Below are positions 35,070-47,187 of a stretch of 64,000 nucleotides of DNA, piece after piece; position 1 is the stretch's first letter, and each line of letters opens with the position of its first letter. The DNA lies in the NCBI GenBank assembly GCA_029582165.1, contig CM055882.1, forward strand, positions 20,859,867-20,923,866, in the 5' to 3' direction. A program made the translations under genes and the position numbers. The notes under the pieces are model-generated. The model searched no databases. It was not told the DNA's origin and was given only the letters and a program-made list of their open reading frames with translations. The DNA is from Portulaca oleracea (taxonomy: Eukaryota; Streptophyta; Magnoliopsida; Caryophyllales; Portulacaceae).

Positions 35070-35902
35070 TGTTAGGTTTTAGGTTATCTATTTCCTAAAC
35101 AGATACAGATTAATTGGCATAATATTCATAACGGTTATAAACAATTAATCACAACAATTGCAGAGGCTTTAGTAATTATACATGATCGCTAATTCCGGCT
35201 GAAGAAGAGGTTGACCTTCCAGATTCCAATGCCAAATCCTCATCGAAAGTCCACGCAGACCGAACCCGATTGCTAGATCGAGACGAATCTCAATCTAAGA
35301 TGTATGTATTGGTATATAAAAATGTTTAAGGAAACAAGAACTGCAAACTAAAAGAGAGAGGAACTCAGGAAATCACCCTGGTATCCCTCTAAGAGTCTCG
35401 GGCGGTTGGTGTGGAATAATCTCTCACAGAGACCCCTTTATATAGTGTTTAGAAAACCTAGGGAAAGGGTTCAAAACCCTAAAGGGCCGACTTAACGCAA
35501 CGGCGGATTTCTCAGGCCCAACATGGTCCGTGTTGAAAACAACACGGTCCATGTTGGACTCCAGAATGTCCATTAACTCGGCCCATGGACACCCCGAACC
35601 GTGGTGTCCCAACACGGACCGTGTTGGGTCAACACAGTCCATGTTGAACCCAGCTCGGTCCATGTTGGGCTGATTTCTCACAGAAATCAATTTCCAACTT
35701 TTTTAAACGTAATACAATATCATTTAGGTTACATACATTATTCCAGGGCACTGACTTGTGTGACCTAGTAGGACCAAATAATATAGTTGTAATTAAACAT
35801 ATTCAATTACTAATTATAGAGGTCTATAGCAAGACATATTATTACTATATTACGTTGGTTTAATCTCCGTATAAATCGAACATTGTCGGGACATTCACAA
35901 CA
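35070..35902 (-). repeat. 3' LTR of the Copia element
   Basis: This 833-bp LTR runs, on the minus strand, TGTTGTGAATGTCC to ACCTAACA. It holds several CAACACGGTCCGTGTTG-like palindromes (35515-35680) and serves as the outer part of the right palindrome arm. Confidence 0.9.
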
Positions 35903-35919
35903 ATCTCCCACTTGTCCCA
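35903..35919 (-). other. Polypurine tract of the Copia element
   Basis: The minus strand reads TGGGACAAGTGGGAGAT immediately before the 3' LTR. Confidence 0.7.
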
Positions 35920-37539
35920 CAAGTGTTCGATTCCTTGAATTCCCTTGTCACTTACTGTCTCAAGTTCGGATAAGGTAAGCTAAAGTCATCCTTATGTAAG
36001 ACCCGAATGTTCCTCGATCTCCGAGTTTAGACTTTGAAAAACAAATGATCAACTATTGATTCAACTGAGCTCGGCCAAACATTTGCAGTCCAATCTCATC
36101 GAGTGGCCAATAAGACAACCGTCCCTAATAGAGAGGACAATGTCATCTTGTTCAGACACACATTCTCACATGATCTAACAGTAACCCAGACACCGCCTTT
36201 ATAGCCTACTGTTACGAAAGGCGTTTGACGCGCTCTAAAGTTACAACAGACCATGTAGTCTATGTATTGAACTCAGGATTTAGGAATTTTGAGTAGTGAC
36301 AGCTCTTATGACATTCCTAACTTAAAGAGCTCCGACTGCGGGTCAGTTCGGTAGTTGTTCTCAACAATACCAATGTGATTGATTTATGATGTCATCACAT
36401 CACTATGATCACGAAACTTGATCATCACTTCAATCCTACATGCTAATTGTGTTGATATTATCACTGTTCCTACATGATAATACAATTAGGAACCAGGTCG
36501 ACTGTCGACCAAGACTAACGTTGTCAAGTTCACCAATGGGGTTTCATAAATCGAACCTCATCCAATTTCCCATTTTGAATTCGCTAACCTTTTGGACATT
36601 TACATAATTCTAAACCACAATTGATGTAAATTTTGGAATCTTATTCTTAATAATGAATCAACAAGGTCGTAATTCATGAACAATTCATGTAACTTTGACT
36701 TGTTAATATTCCGGAATGTGTTTAATACATATTGCTCATGCATGACTATCATGCTATAACTACAACAGGGATTTAGTACATAATAATTGCAATGAACCTC
36801 GCACGTATACCATCTCACTAATGACCTTTCATACAGGAAGATATTTCTGGAACTCATGTTTGGATTCATAGTGAGCTTCAGTTCCTTTGCTTGAGTGATG
36901 GCTCCTATCAGCAAGGCTCCATTTCTCTCGCAAGGCTAGAAACATCACCCAGTTCTAAAACGAACTTCACAATCCTAACAGTTTCTGCCACAGCTTCTAA
37001 AGTCGTGTCATGTTTGTCTTATTTGTAGAATTAAACGCATGTCATGTTAGAAACTTCTTCCAACTCACTTCAATACCACTCAAACATATCGTATAATATT
37101 CTCTGACATTTCAGATAATCATATTTCTCTGTCATAAGTGTAGCATCAATGCAACTCTTTGCACTTAGCTTTTATCAACCACTTTAGACTTAGGACACAT
37201 CCTTAGTTTTGCTTATACATATACAATGTATATGTTATGTTGGGCTTTGACAATCTCATGGCATACATTAACCTCACGCTTGAAGCGTGAGTTATATGCC
37301 TCATCCTTTTTAGATCCTCTGATTGTTTTGAGACAATCAGATTCCCTAAGGATATGCCATGATTTTTGGAAATTAATCCATTCTCGAAGTGGGTTGAACT
37401 TATTCAACACCTAGTCAACTTTGATTCAAACAATCAAAATCTTTAATCTATCATTATAGATCTTGTCTCCAAGAAAATTCTTAGCCCCAATCCTTCACTT
37501 TGAAAATTATTCCCAAGTCAACCTCAGTAGAAGCAACAT

Positions 37540-37960
37540 TGGAATCTTTTTCTCAGTAGGCAATATGTCAATCACATACAATATCAGAAAACGCATTGCT
37601 CCCACTGAACTTCTTGTAAACACAATATTATCTTTGGCACTTCCCAGTATATCAAACTTTTGATATCCTGGTCAAGAAGGTCAATGATTCCAACTCCTAG
37701 AAACTTCCTTAAGACCACATATGGTCTCTTGAAGTTTACAAGTATTCCAACAAAAGACCATTTAGTTGTGTCAAGTACACACCTTTCTTCCAAATCTAAT
37801 TTTGAAGTCAGTCTTGATGTCTATCTTAATGAACCCATGTTTTGCCTTAAAACCCTCCTATGCCTGATGGCTCACACCTTCAGACAAATCAACCGAGTTC
37901 TAAACTTGGTTGAATACATGGGATCCATCTTAGACCTTATGGAATCTTGACTTGTTAAAG
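37540..37960 (-). pseudogene. Copia reverse transcriptase remnant
   Basis: Reading with frame changes, recognisable pieces include SKMDPMYSTKF (compare the usual MDSMYxNQVW block), GFIKIDIKTDFK and GVYLTQLNG (compare DVKTAFLNG..VYMTQPEG), then a decayed YVDD region. Many stops are present. The order relative to the integrase remnant (upstream on the minus strand) is that of Copia pol. Confidence 0.6.
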
Positions 37961-38599
37961 CTTCTTTGTTGTAGGTAGAGTCATTACTTTCTAAAAGTAA
38001 CATCTCACACTTATCCATAGAAGATCAATATCTCTGTGGTTGACGGAGTTGTTTACCTGACCTTGCTTGGAGTAATGTTCATGACACCTCCTCCTCAACG
38101 TTTTGAGGAACTTCAATTGCCTCAACCTTGTTTTTAATTTCCCGACCAATAGGAAAATTTGAACTAGGATCAAGTAGCGGAGTTTCAGGTGATGATTATA
38201 GTGTTTTGTGTCTCTCGAACTTCGGTAAGTTCAAAAACTCTCCCACTCTTTCTTTTAGAGAATAACATATTCTCTAAGAAGAAAGCATTTTGAGACACAA
38301 ACACTTTCCTCTACAACAGTTTGTAGAAGTGATACTCCTTCCTTTCAGAAAACGGTTCAAGAACCTCTCTTCTCGATATCATATATGGTATCTTCTCTAG
38401 TGCTTCAGATAATCTTTATTCAGTAATTAGAGTTATGGTTAACTGCGTATATCCCCAAAAGGTAATCGGCAATGTTGACTCAACCATCATTGATCGCACC
38501 CTATCTAATAAGGTGTGATTTCTCATTTAGATACGTCATTGAGATGTCGTATTCCTAGAGGAGAGAGTTATGAAACAATTCCACATTCTCTGGAATGGT

Positions 38600-38910
38600 C
38601 AGTGAAATCATGGCTCAAATACTCACCTCCTTAACCTTATTGAAGGGTTTTGATTTTCTTGCCAAGTTGGTTTTGTACTTCACTTTGAAAATCTTTGAAT
38701 ATTTCAAATGATTTGGACTTGTGGCGTATTAAGTAGATATATCCATATCTACTAAAAATCATCACTGAAAGTGATGAAAAAAGTACAACAAATCTTCTTC
38801 TAGCACTAGTGCTCATAGGCCCACATGCATCAATATGCTTGCATCCTAATAAGTCATTAGCTTGTAACCAATTCCAATAAGAGGTGATTTTAGTCATCTT
38901 ACCCATCAGG
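38600..38910 (-). pseudogene. Copia integrase core remnant
   Basis: The minus frame reads KHIDACGPMSTSARRRFVVL, then SRYGYIYLIRHKSKSFEIFK and NQLGKKIKTL. This is the Copia integrase core (HxDxCGP, SRYGYVYLxxxKS, EVENQLGKKI), the segment between the first catalytic Asp and the second. The frame is open for about 89 codons only. Confidence 0.8.
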
Positions 38911-38999
38911 CATGCTTTACAAACATTGAACTTTTAAAAGTTTATGTTTTCCAAAATCCTGCATTATGCAGTTTTCTGAATGCATTTCTGATTAATATG

Positions 39000-41900
39000 A
39001 CTTATGCTTATAGTGCCATAGTTATGTTTCATTTGAGTCATTTGTTCAAACTTTTGGCTCAACCATTAGCATCCTTTCGATCGTATCTAGGTGCTCTCAT
39101 TGTTTCGCTAATACTACTTCATTTTGGAAATCTTCAAACTATTTTAACATTCCAGCTTTAGATGAATCTCATAGACATGAATCACCATGTGTTATTTTAT
39201 TCATCTTTGAAGATTTGAAGTAATTCATCCCTTGTACTTGTGCTCAATTGGACTACATACATCCATATGTATGAGTGTTTGTAGGCACGTTCACCCTTTC
39301 TTGTAAAAGGTACAATCATGCTTTGCAGGCATCACATGTTTCAAAGTCTTATCATTCAAAAGTCTATCACTATGACGCTTCTGAATGCGCTCTGATTTGC
39401 ATGACTTAATAGATAGTTACAAGTTTTATGTTTGAACATGAGTTATTCCTTTTAAACCTTTTGGTTTCGATGTGTTGTGTGTGTTTATCTGAGATCCTCT
39501 CTCTCTAATTGAGAGCTTGAAATCAAATTTCTACTTATAATGAGAACATAGAATCACCTATAAATTTCTCTTATAATTCTTGAGGAAATGGATAACCAAC
39601 CAACTCTTCATGAGAAGCTACAACTAATTACATATTCCCTTTTGTAGGCTGACTCTCATCCTTCAAAGCACATCTACTTTGCTGTAGATCCAGTATATTT
39701 GCATAAATGCGAGTTTCACAGCCGGTATCTAATACTCAAATTGGGTTTAATAAAGGTAGCGAGTATCATATACACACTTGCCTAGAAATGAAATCATATC
39801 TCAAGTCTTCCTTATATTTATTCACGCTCCTAGTGTCATACATGATCTGGTTGTTAACCAGTTTCTGTCATTGGTTGGGTATGTATAATTGTTTGTCCTT
39901 ACCTTTCCTTTGACTTCTTGTCTTTGATAGATTTCTTAAATCTTATTTTCCCTTTCACTAAAACACTATATTTGGTCGCCAATCTTTTGGCTAAAGGGGA
40001 ATCTGAGGTTTCTCATGTTTTAAAATAGTCAAATTATTTCAGAACATAAGTGCCATCAATTGGCCTTTATCTAGCTTAACCGAGACTATCTGGTTATTGG
40101 TTTCATATTTATCAACTCTAACTAGTTCGATGAACTTGGTTTTGAGTTGGTAATATTGAAATCCTTCCTCTAATCTTCAAACATTTTGAAGTTAAAGTCG
40201 CATGAATAATATGACATTACATGTATCCATTTGGCTTGATTGAGCTCTTAACATTGATGCCCTAGCTCAATGTTATATTAAAGACATGTTCCTTTTATTC
40301 GCCTTCAAGACAATCTTGCGATGACAATGTCAATTTAGGAATTGGTGTAATTGTTTTTCTCTTTCTCAAGGAGAAAACAATATTTTATTAGTGGTGGATG
40401 TTTGAGTGAAAAAGACATTAATAATTCTACAAGACAAAATTGGTTCATTTTAGTTATTATTCATCAAAAGAAATTAAACTAATTTTAACTTCAAATCAAA
40501 ACACTTTATTAACTCTCACTTAGTGTTTTAATTTTAACCAAGATCCACAAGACTCATGGGCTCAAGTGGACTTTGGCCCAACAAAACTCGATTCCATGTT
40601 ATCTTTGGTGGATCATCTTATGATCGATCATTCAAAATTACTCTTGGCAAGAAATTTGTATCGAATACAATATTTCTCTTCCTCTGCTCTTGGCCTTAAA
40701 CTATTTTGATAGCCAATTTGAATTGACCTAGCTCCCACCCTACTTATTAATGATGGACAAATAATTCGCTCTGGCTTTCTTTATTTATCCATCTAAGTGA
40801 CGTTTCGATAGGTTGAGCAATAATTCAATTTTGAGAGTATGTTTTATTATACTAAACATGCAATTCTAGGTGAACTCTTTCGAAAAGCATAAAAGGCATA
40901 ATAAAACATGCAATAATGAATTTAAAGCATAAATAAAGGGCTTTGATTTTTGCAGCCCCCCATTTTACTATTGGAGCCCCCCATTTTACATATCCTAGTA
41001 TGGCCACCTAGACTTAATCAAACTAATTTAACTAAGCCTCGACACTCTTCAAGAAAATCTTCTTGAGTCTTGCAACTTCCTTGGATGGGCTCCCACTCGA
41101 ATCACCACCTCCATTGTTGTTGGGCTCCCACTCAACTTGATGTCTCCAATTACAACAAATTTACAAAGTGGACCTCACAATTGAGGCCTTACATAAATTA
41201 AAATAAACTTAACTGAAAATTTAAATTTAAAATTAATTCAATGACAGCACGTAGGCCGTATTTCACCCAACCCGGTACGCAGACCGGTAAAACCGACTAT
41301 CTATGGCCATACTGGAAGTATATACAAACAGGTAATATTGCAATAATTATATCAAATATAAAACATGCTTAAATAACAAATTATAAAGGCTTATATAATT
41401 GTAATACAACACATATAAGGAAACAAATACTAAATAAGGTTTCCCAAAAAGATTTGCATGATCAATAAAAAAAACAAAATTCCAAATTTTATCTTAGTTA
41501 CCTAAACAGATTTAGGATTTTATACCTATTCACACAAAATACTTGATTTTCCTAAAATCAAGAAATCTAAAAAATACTATATCTTGTAAAGATATTGTAA
41601 GTTTCCTAAACTTTATAAAATAATAGATTTTATGCCCATTGACTGATTTAGTAGTAATAGGATTTGATAATTAATTTCTAAAATTAATTACAAACCCTAA
41701 AACACACGAATTAACCAAAACTGCTGGCAACACGGTCCGTGTTGCTTCCCAGTATTGGTTAATTTCGTGAATGAAAAACTTAAATAAAATTATCATAACT
41801 TATCGAATTTAAGAGTTTCATATCATAGTGTTATCGAATAACCCAATATGAAAATTTTCCAGAATTTAACAATTTTCAAAAGATTGTAAAATTTTAGGGA

Positions 41901-42930
41901 ATTAAACCTTTTAATTCTCCGTTTAAGAGGAAAATAAATAGTAATAGTCTGATAAGTTTAAAAAACAAATTTGATAATTTTTCCATATAGTAGGTTAATC
42001 CAATATGCTACTGTAAAAATTTCAGATTTTTATCAAATTTTAAAAATTAGAATAAAAATCAGAGAAATAAACAATTATACTTTTCTGTTAATCTGAAAAT
42101 TAAAGGAAAATTAGTTAACGATTTCGAAAATCTACAAATATTTTATCCATAACAGAATGGTTACCCAGTAACCTACTGTAAAATTTTCAAAAGATTTGCA
42201 AATTTCTATGAATTTACAAAATTCAGAGAAGCAACAAATTTATTTCTCTCAGATATGAAAATCTAAATTAAAAAATATAATTTGATCTAATAAATTAACG
42301 AAAAAAAATGTTCTCTAAAAGTATGCTTACCCAGTAACCTACTGTAAAATTTTCAGAAGTTTTACAAATTTCTACAAATTTATAAAATTCAGAGAACTAA
42401 ACGATTTTTATTTCTCTTCAGATCTGAAAACTCAATTAAAAATCCATTTTAATTGGGAAAAATCTACCAAAAATTATGGAAAGTCTAGAACACCTCCAGT
42501 AAAAATTTCGAAAATTTTCGAATTCGTTTGATACTTTATTTCTATTTTCATTAAAATTTACTGTAAATAAATTAAATCAGAAAATAATTCTACAAAATCC
42601 TATTATGCAAATTTAGACTTATTTCATGTATTGCCTACCATTTAACAATATTAAACATGATTGTTTCTAAAACATTCAAAATTAAATCAAATTCATGCTA
42701 TATTTAACAATTAAACAAACATAAAATCGATTAATTACAGGCAATAAGAAACAAATAATAACAAAGCATGAAACTTTACAATAAAATTCCAGATTTACTA
42801 TCATGAATAATAAAGACTAAAACTTTCATAAAGTTCGAATTTTAGGCATGAAAACTATTCTAGCAAATTCATAAAATAATTCAACAATTGACAAAATTAT
42901 TTATGAATTCAAGTACAATACTTTAGCATG
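39000..42930 (-). other. Copia gag and leader region, no open frame
   Basis: This part should encode gag and protease, but no frame of useful length or clear motif is left. The stretch 41270-42930 is very AT-rich leader DNA. One CAACACGGTCCGTGTTG palindrome also lies here (41729-41745), outside the LTRs. Confidence 0.5.
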
Positions 42931-42937
42931 CAATTGG

Positions 42938-42951
42938 TGGCTCTGATACCA
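42938..42951 (-). other. Copia primer binding site (tRNA-Met type)
   Basis: The minus strand reads TGGTATCAGAGCC directly after the 5' LTR. This complement of initiator tRNA-Met primes most plant Copia elements and fixes the element's orientation. Confidence 0.9.
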
Positions 42952-42952
42952 C

Positions 42953-43626
42953 TGTTAGGTTTTAGGTTATCTATTTCCTAAACAGATACAGATTAATTGG
43001 CGAAATATTCATAACGGTTATAAACAATTAATCACAACAATTGCATAGGCTTTAGTAATTATACATTATGTTTCAGGAAACAGAGAATGTTTCAGGAAAC
43101 AAGAACTGCAAACTAAAAGAGAGAGGAACTCAGGAAATCACCCTGATATCTCTCTAAGAGTCTCTGGCAGTTGGTGTGGAATAATCTCTCACAGAGACCC
43201 CTTTATATAGTGTTTAGAAAACCTAGGGAAAGGGTTCAAAACCCTAAAGGGCAGACTTAACGCAATGGCGGATTTCTCAGGCCCAACACGGTCCATGTTG
43301 GACTTCACAATGTCCATTAACTCAGCCAATGGACACCACGGACCATGTTGGGTCAACACGGTCCGTGTTGAACCCAGCTCAGTCCGTGTTGGGCTGATTT
43401 CTCCCATAAATTAGTTTCCAACTTTTCTAAACGTAATACAATATCATTTAGGTTACATACATTGTTCCAGGGCAGTCACTTGTGTGACCCAGTAGGACCA
43501 AATTATATAGTTGTAATTAAACATATTCAATTACTTATTATAGAGGTCTCTAGCAAGACATATAATTACTATATTACTTTAGTTTAATCTCCGTATAAAT
43601 CGAACATTGTCGGGACATTCCCAACA
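42953..43626 (-). repeat. 5' LTR of the Copia element, internally deleted
   Basis: At 674 bp it is about 160 bp shorter than the 3' LTR; the missing part lies near 43065-43080. It carries the same ACACGGTCC palindromes (43285-43395). Confidence 0.9.
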
Positions 43627-43631
43627 AAACA

Positions 43632-44014
43632 TAGGTGTGCAAGATCAACACCCGTGCACATGGGTGATGTCTGCATAATAAGAACGAGCAAAAGTGGGGA
43701 TATGTGTCTCTTTGGCATAACCTCGGCTCATTGTTGAAGTGCCCATAGAGATTCCTGTTAAGACCAACAGATAACTTGGCTTGGGTCACACAATTCATGA
43801 TCCTAGCTACAAACGTGCTCGACATGCCATAAGCTAGTAGTAAGTTCCACAAGAAATCCCAAGCTACTATGTCATATGCTTTTTGTATGTCTATTTTCAC
43901 CATACAACTTAGTTTCACCCTTTTCCTATTATACAACTGGACCAAATCCTCGACAATCATTATGTTATGAAGGATAGACCTCCCAACCACGAAGGCACTA
44001 TGGTTGTCCTTCAC
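43632..44014 (-). pseudogene. LINE reverse transcriptase, upstream half
   Basis: The translation includes HSAFVVGRSILHNIMIVEDL, VKIDIQKAYDIVAWDFLWNL and FVARIMNCVTQAKLSVGLNR. These are the fingers and first palm block (the KIDxxKAYD Asp) of plant LINE RT. The frame degrades just before the Copia insertion. Confidence 0.9.
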
Positions 44015-44879
44015 GAGAATTCCAAGACACGTTTTAGCTGGTTATGCAAGAGCTTCGTTATGACCTTGTCAATGACATTAAAACAGGCAATGGGTCGTAA
44101 GTCTCCTACGGTTTCAAGCCTAGGGACTTTCAGGGCCAAGCAAAAGCAGTTGCATTTAGTTGGCCAAAGAGACGACCTATCTTGAAGAATTGTTGGATGG
44201 CAGCCACAATTTCCTCACCAAGGTTCAAGTAACCTTGAAAAATTCAGCACCATATATTCGGTCCCGGGCTTTTGGAATTTTCCATGGTAAAGACCATGTC
44301 TCAGATCATCTTCTCATCAAAATCAAGAGACAAGAGAGCTTCCTCATATGGACCTAAGATGTGCCCTTGAGTGATTGTAGACCACCGAGGCATGCCCAAG
44401 CATTCACGCTTTTGAAAGAAATTCTGAAAGTGGTGTGTAACATGAGTGTCTATATCCTCATCTTTCATCATAATATACCCCATACTATCCACCAAGCTCA
44501 CAATGTAATCCTTGTACTTCACTACTTCTGCTTTTTAAGATGGAGAAAAAAAAAAATTTAAGTGCGTATCTCCTATCTTGAGCCAATCAACTTTGGATTG
44601 TATTTTCTTGAGACTAAAAGCTTTGTCCATCCCAACCCCCCCCCCCCCACCCCAAAAAAAAATCTTCTTCTAAGCATGTACTGCCTCCCTCAAGTTCTCA
44701 TTCTCAGGTTCAGCGTGGACCTAGTTTTGCAATTGTGACAATCGAGCAAAATCCTCCTGTACTTGAAACTACAAGCTCTCTCCATCTAGAGCCAATTAGC
44801 TTTGGATTGTTGTTTCTTGAGACTACAAGCTTTGTCCAACCCCTCAAATAAACTCTCTTTTGAACACGTATTGCCTCCC

Positions 44880-45720
44880 TTAAATCCTGATTCTAACATT
44901 ACTGTATTTAGAATTGTGCAGGCTGCCGAGGGGATTCTTTAGTTGTTTTAATGTTTGTGTGGATCCATACATGGGAGTGCCATCCACACGACACCTCCAA
45001 GCCTTAGCCACAATATCTTGGAATGTTTCATTTCGAGCCCAAAAATTACAGCACTTGAAGCTAGGTTTCCACCAAGGTCGAGCAGGATTTAGTTCCTCCA
45101 AGAGCAGGCAGTGGTCCGAAAGCGTCTCTACTTCTCGCGACACCTACTCTAGTTAAATCGCCCAATAAAATCATCATTTACAAGAACTTGATCTATTTTC
45201 GAGAACCTGTTTCTAACGCTGCTTATTTCCTGAATTGGGTGCCTAAGAAGAAACTCTTGAAAATCACGAGTGTCTTCCAAGGTGACTTGGGCTCCCCCTA
45301 TTCGATCCCTTAAAGAAAGAAAGTGGTTAAAATCCCCACCAAAGTAGGCTGCAAAGTCATTCAATGATTCCCAAAGAACCACCCTAGATGTGATGTCATT
45401 TTCTCCATAGATGACATAACATAGAAATCCCCCCTTATTGAGAACTTTGTAGTGTATGACATATGCCTAGGTAGAAATTACATGGACCACGCAGCCCCTT
45501 GGATCCCTAAAGAGTAAAATACGACATCTTCTAGCTTCCGTGGCGTTAAGAACCCACCCTAGGAATATAACCCTCCCTACCATACCACGCTCATTTATTT
45601 CTATTTTTGTCTCAACCAGACCTACAGGTTAGGTTTATTCGACAACATATAGTTACGAATGCCTACCTGTTTCTTGGGGTCATTGAGACCATGAACATTC
45701 CAAAATAGGAGACTACCCAT
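44880..45720 (-). pseudogene. LINE endonuclease domain
   Basis: The start MGSLLFWNVHGLNDPKKQ is at about 45720. Then come FGGDFNHFLSLRDRIGG (45382 downwards), KIDQVLVNDDF and, after a frame change, LSDHCLLLEE. The WNxRG start, the GDFN block and the SDH catalytic block of APE-type endonucleases are all recognisable, so this is the N-terminus of ORF2. Confidence 0.88.
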
Positions 45721-45739
45721 GGTCAAGGGATGTTGTTGA

Positions 45740-46390
45740 GGTCATTTCATGTTTTGCATTATAACATATCTCAATAGCTTTTGTCTCTTGTTCACAAGCA
45801 TCAGGTGTAGGAGATAAAGAAAAAGGCACAACATACCTTTCCCCCTCGAAGTGACCTGTGGGGCTGTTGGAGTCTTCGGGGATTAGAGAACCACCCCATT
45901 GAATCCAACCGAAACTTTGACCTCATGACGTTTTTCCACTAGAGGTGTAGCTGGTTGGTTTAGATTCGTTTTCAACACCCGCTTCTTCTTTGGTTTATTC
46001 TTCCTACAATCCTCTTCTAAATGGCCATACATCTCACAATTAGTAACATATAATTGGTTTCCATTCATATTCCACTTCAGTGTATTCAAAAGCCCTTTTC
46101 ATCTAGAAATGTGACTATTTCGGGAATGTGCTTTGCAAATCCATCTCTATCAGAATCCTTGCAAACGTAAGCATGCCTTTATATTGTGTAGCTTGATCCG
46201 CTCCTAAGGGGCTTCCTAGGAGACCTCCAATCTTGCTCTATCCCTATGCACTCCAAAACCTTAGGTCGAGATCTGGTAGCTTTACCCAGATAGGGACTAT
46301 GGCAACTTCATTCCTAACAGTGGGTTCCCCTACGCTCCAAGGATCAAGAAATATAGTCATCCTATCAAAATGTAGAGTTTTGCTCTCAAC
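45740..46390 (-). pseudogene. LINE ORF1 (DUF4283/zinc-knuckle gag-like protein)
   Basis: The decayed frame reads VAIVPIWVKLPDLDLRFW, then FARILIEMDL and FEYTEVEYEWKP, and in another frame TNCEMYGHLEEDCRKNKPKK. This is the DUF4283 plus CCHC layout of plant LINE ORF1. The first Cys of the knuckle is lost. Confidence 0.75.
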
Positions 46391-46829
46391 TCCATATTTT
46401 CCACTCTAGGATTTTTAATTTTCATATTTTTCTAACTTGTTCATTCATGCCCCTAGAAAGGTTATGAAATGTATTTATTAAAAGAATGTTTAGATTCTTT
46501 TTGAGAATCTGAGCACTTATTATGATTTTTTTAATGAATAAAAGGGGGGAAATCATAAAAATTAGAGTGAAAATTGAAAAAATTGGGACAAAGTTTGTAA
46601 ATTTACCCAAATTCGTGGGCAGATGTTGTGCTAAGTTTAAGAGCCAATGCAAATAAAAATCCTCAATATTAAGAGCATGTCGTCGATACTGATCTAAAAA
46701 AAATATAACTTTTCAAAATTTATGACCGCAGACGTACTTCGGATTATTATTGTGTAATGACCAAAGTAGTATTATTAGAATCAAATTTCCCTACTTTTCA
46801 TGATTTATATTTACAAAATACGATTAAAG

Positions 46830-47187
46830 GGGTCTCATATTTTAGTGTAATAATTTTAAGGAGGCCTTCCATCATAACAAATAATTGTGGGGTGACATTA
46901 TTTTAAATGTAAATATTTAGGGGGACAGTCAAGCCAATTTTCGGCCAAATCGGTGGATTTTATGTTTAGGTGTGTTTGAAATTGAAGTCTATAATTAACT
47001 CTATCATATGCGAGCAAATCTCTTAACATGATAAACACGCTTAAACATAAAGCTCACTATTTCGTGCCATTTCTAGTCGAAAATTGGCTTGAATATCCCC
47101 CTAAATATTTACATAAAAAATAATGTCATCCCCCAATTATTTGTCTTAACATAAAACCCTTAAAATTATTACACCAAAATTAGAGCA
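46830..47187. mobile_element. Fold-back MITE (family C)
   Basis: GTGTAATAATTTTAAGG near 46850 is mirrored by CCTTAAAATTATTACAC near 47160. The interior is also inverted around AATTTTCGGCC/AAAATTGGC words. It is a relative of 3214-3600 and is non-coding. Confidence 0.6.

Larger units (their letters stand above)
32352..35902. repeat. 3.55 kb imperfect palindrome (inverted duplication)
   Basis: The left arm 32352-34111 is the reverse complement of the right arm 34136-35902, with a 24-base loop between GACTTCAAACG and CGTTTGAAGTC. Each arm contains, from the outside in, a full Copia LTR, a LINE reverse transcriptase piece and about 0.5 kb with LTR-like features (TATATATA box, GC-rich end). The left arm ends exactly at the TG of the outer LTR, next to the MULE fragment. 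The arms differ at many positions and by several indels. Confidence 0.9.
35070..43626 (-). mobile_element. Complete but decayed Ty1/Copia retrotransposon (8.56 kb)
   Basis: The 5' LTR is 43626-42953 and the 3' LTR is 35902-35070 on the minus strand, flanked by perfect AAACA duplications (35065-35069 and 43627-43631). The primer binding site GGTATCAGAGCC follows the 5' LTR and a purine tract precedes the 3' LTR. Integrase and reverse-transcriptase remnants lie inside in Copia order, but stops and frameshifts are everywhere. The LTRs differ by substitutions and a deletion of about 160 bp in the 5' copy, so the insertion is old. Confidence 0.93.
43632..46400 (-). mobile_element. LINE (L1-type), 5' part, interrupted by Copia
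   Basis: The minus-strand order is a gag-like ORF1 (46390-45740), an endonuclease (45715-44880) and the first half of reverse transcriptase (about 44520-43627). It then breaks at the AAACA duplication and resumes at 35069. Both ORFs contain stops and frameshifts. Confidence 0.88.

Noticed and set aside
44640..44660. A C-run followed by an A-run as a regulatory or viral signal
   Set aside because: Low-complexity sequence inside decayed LINE DNA; no other support.
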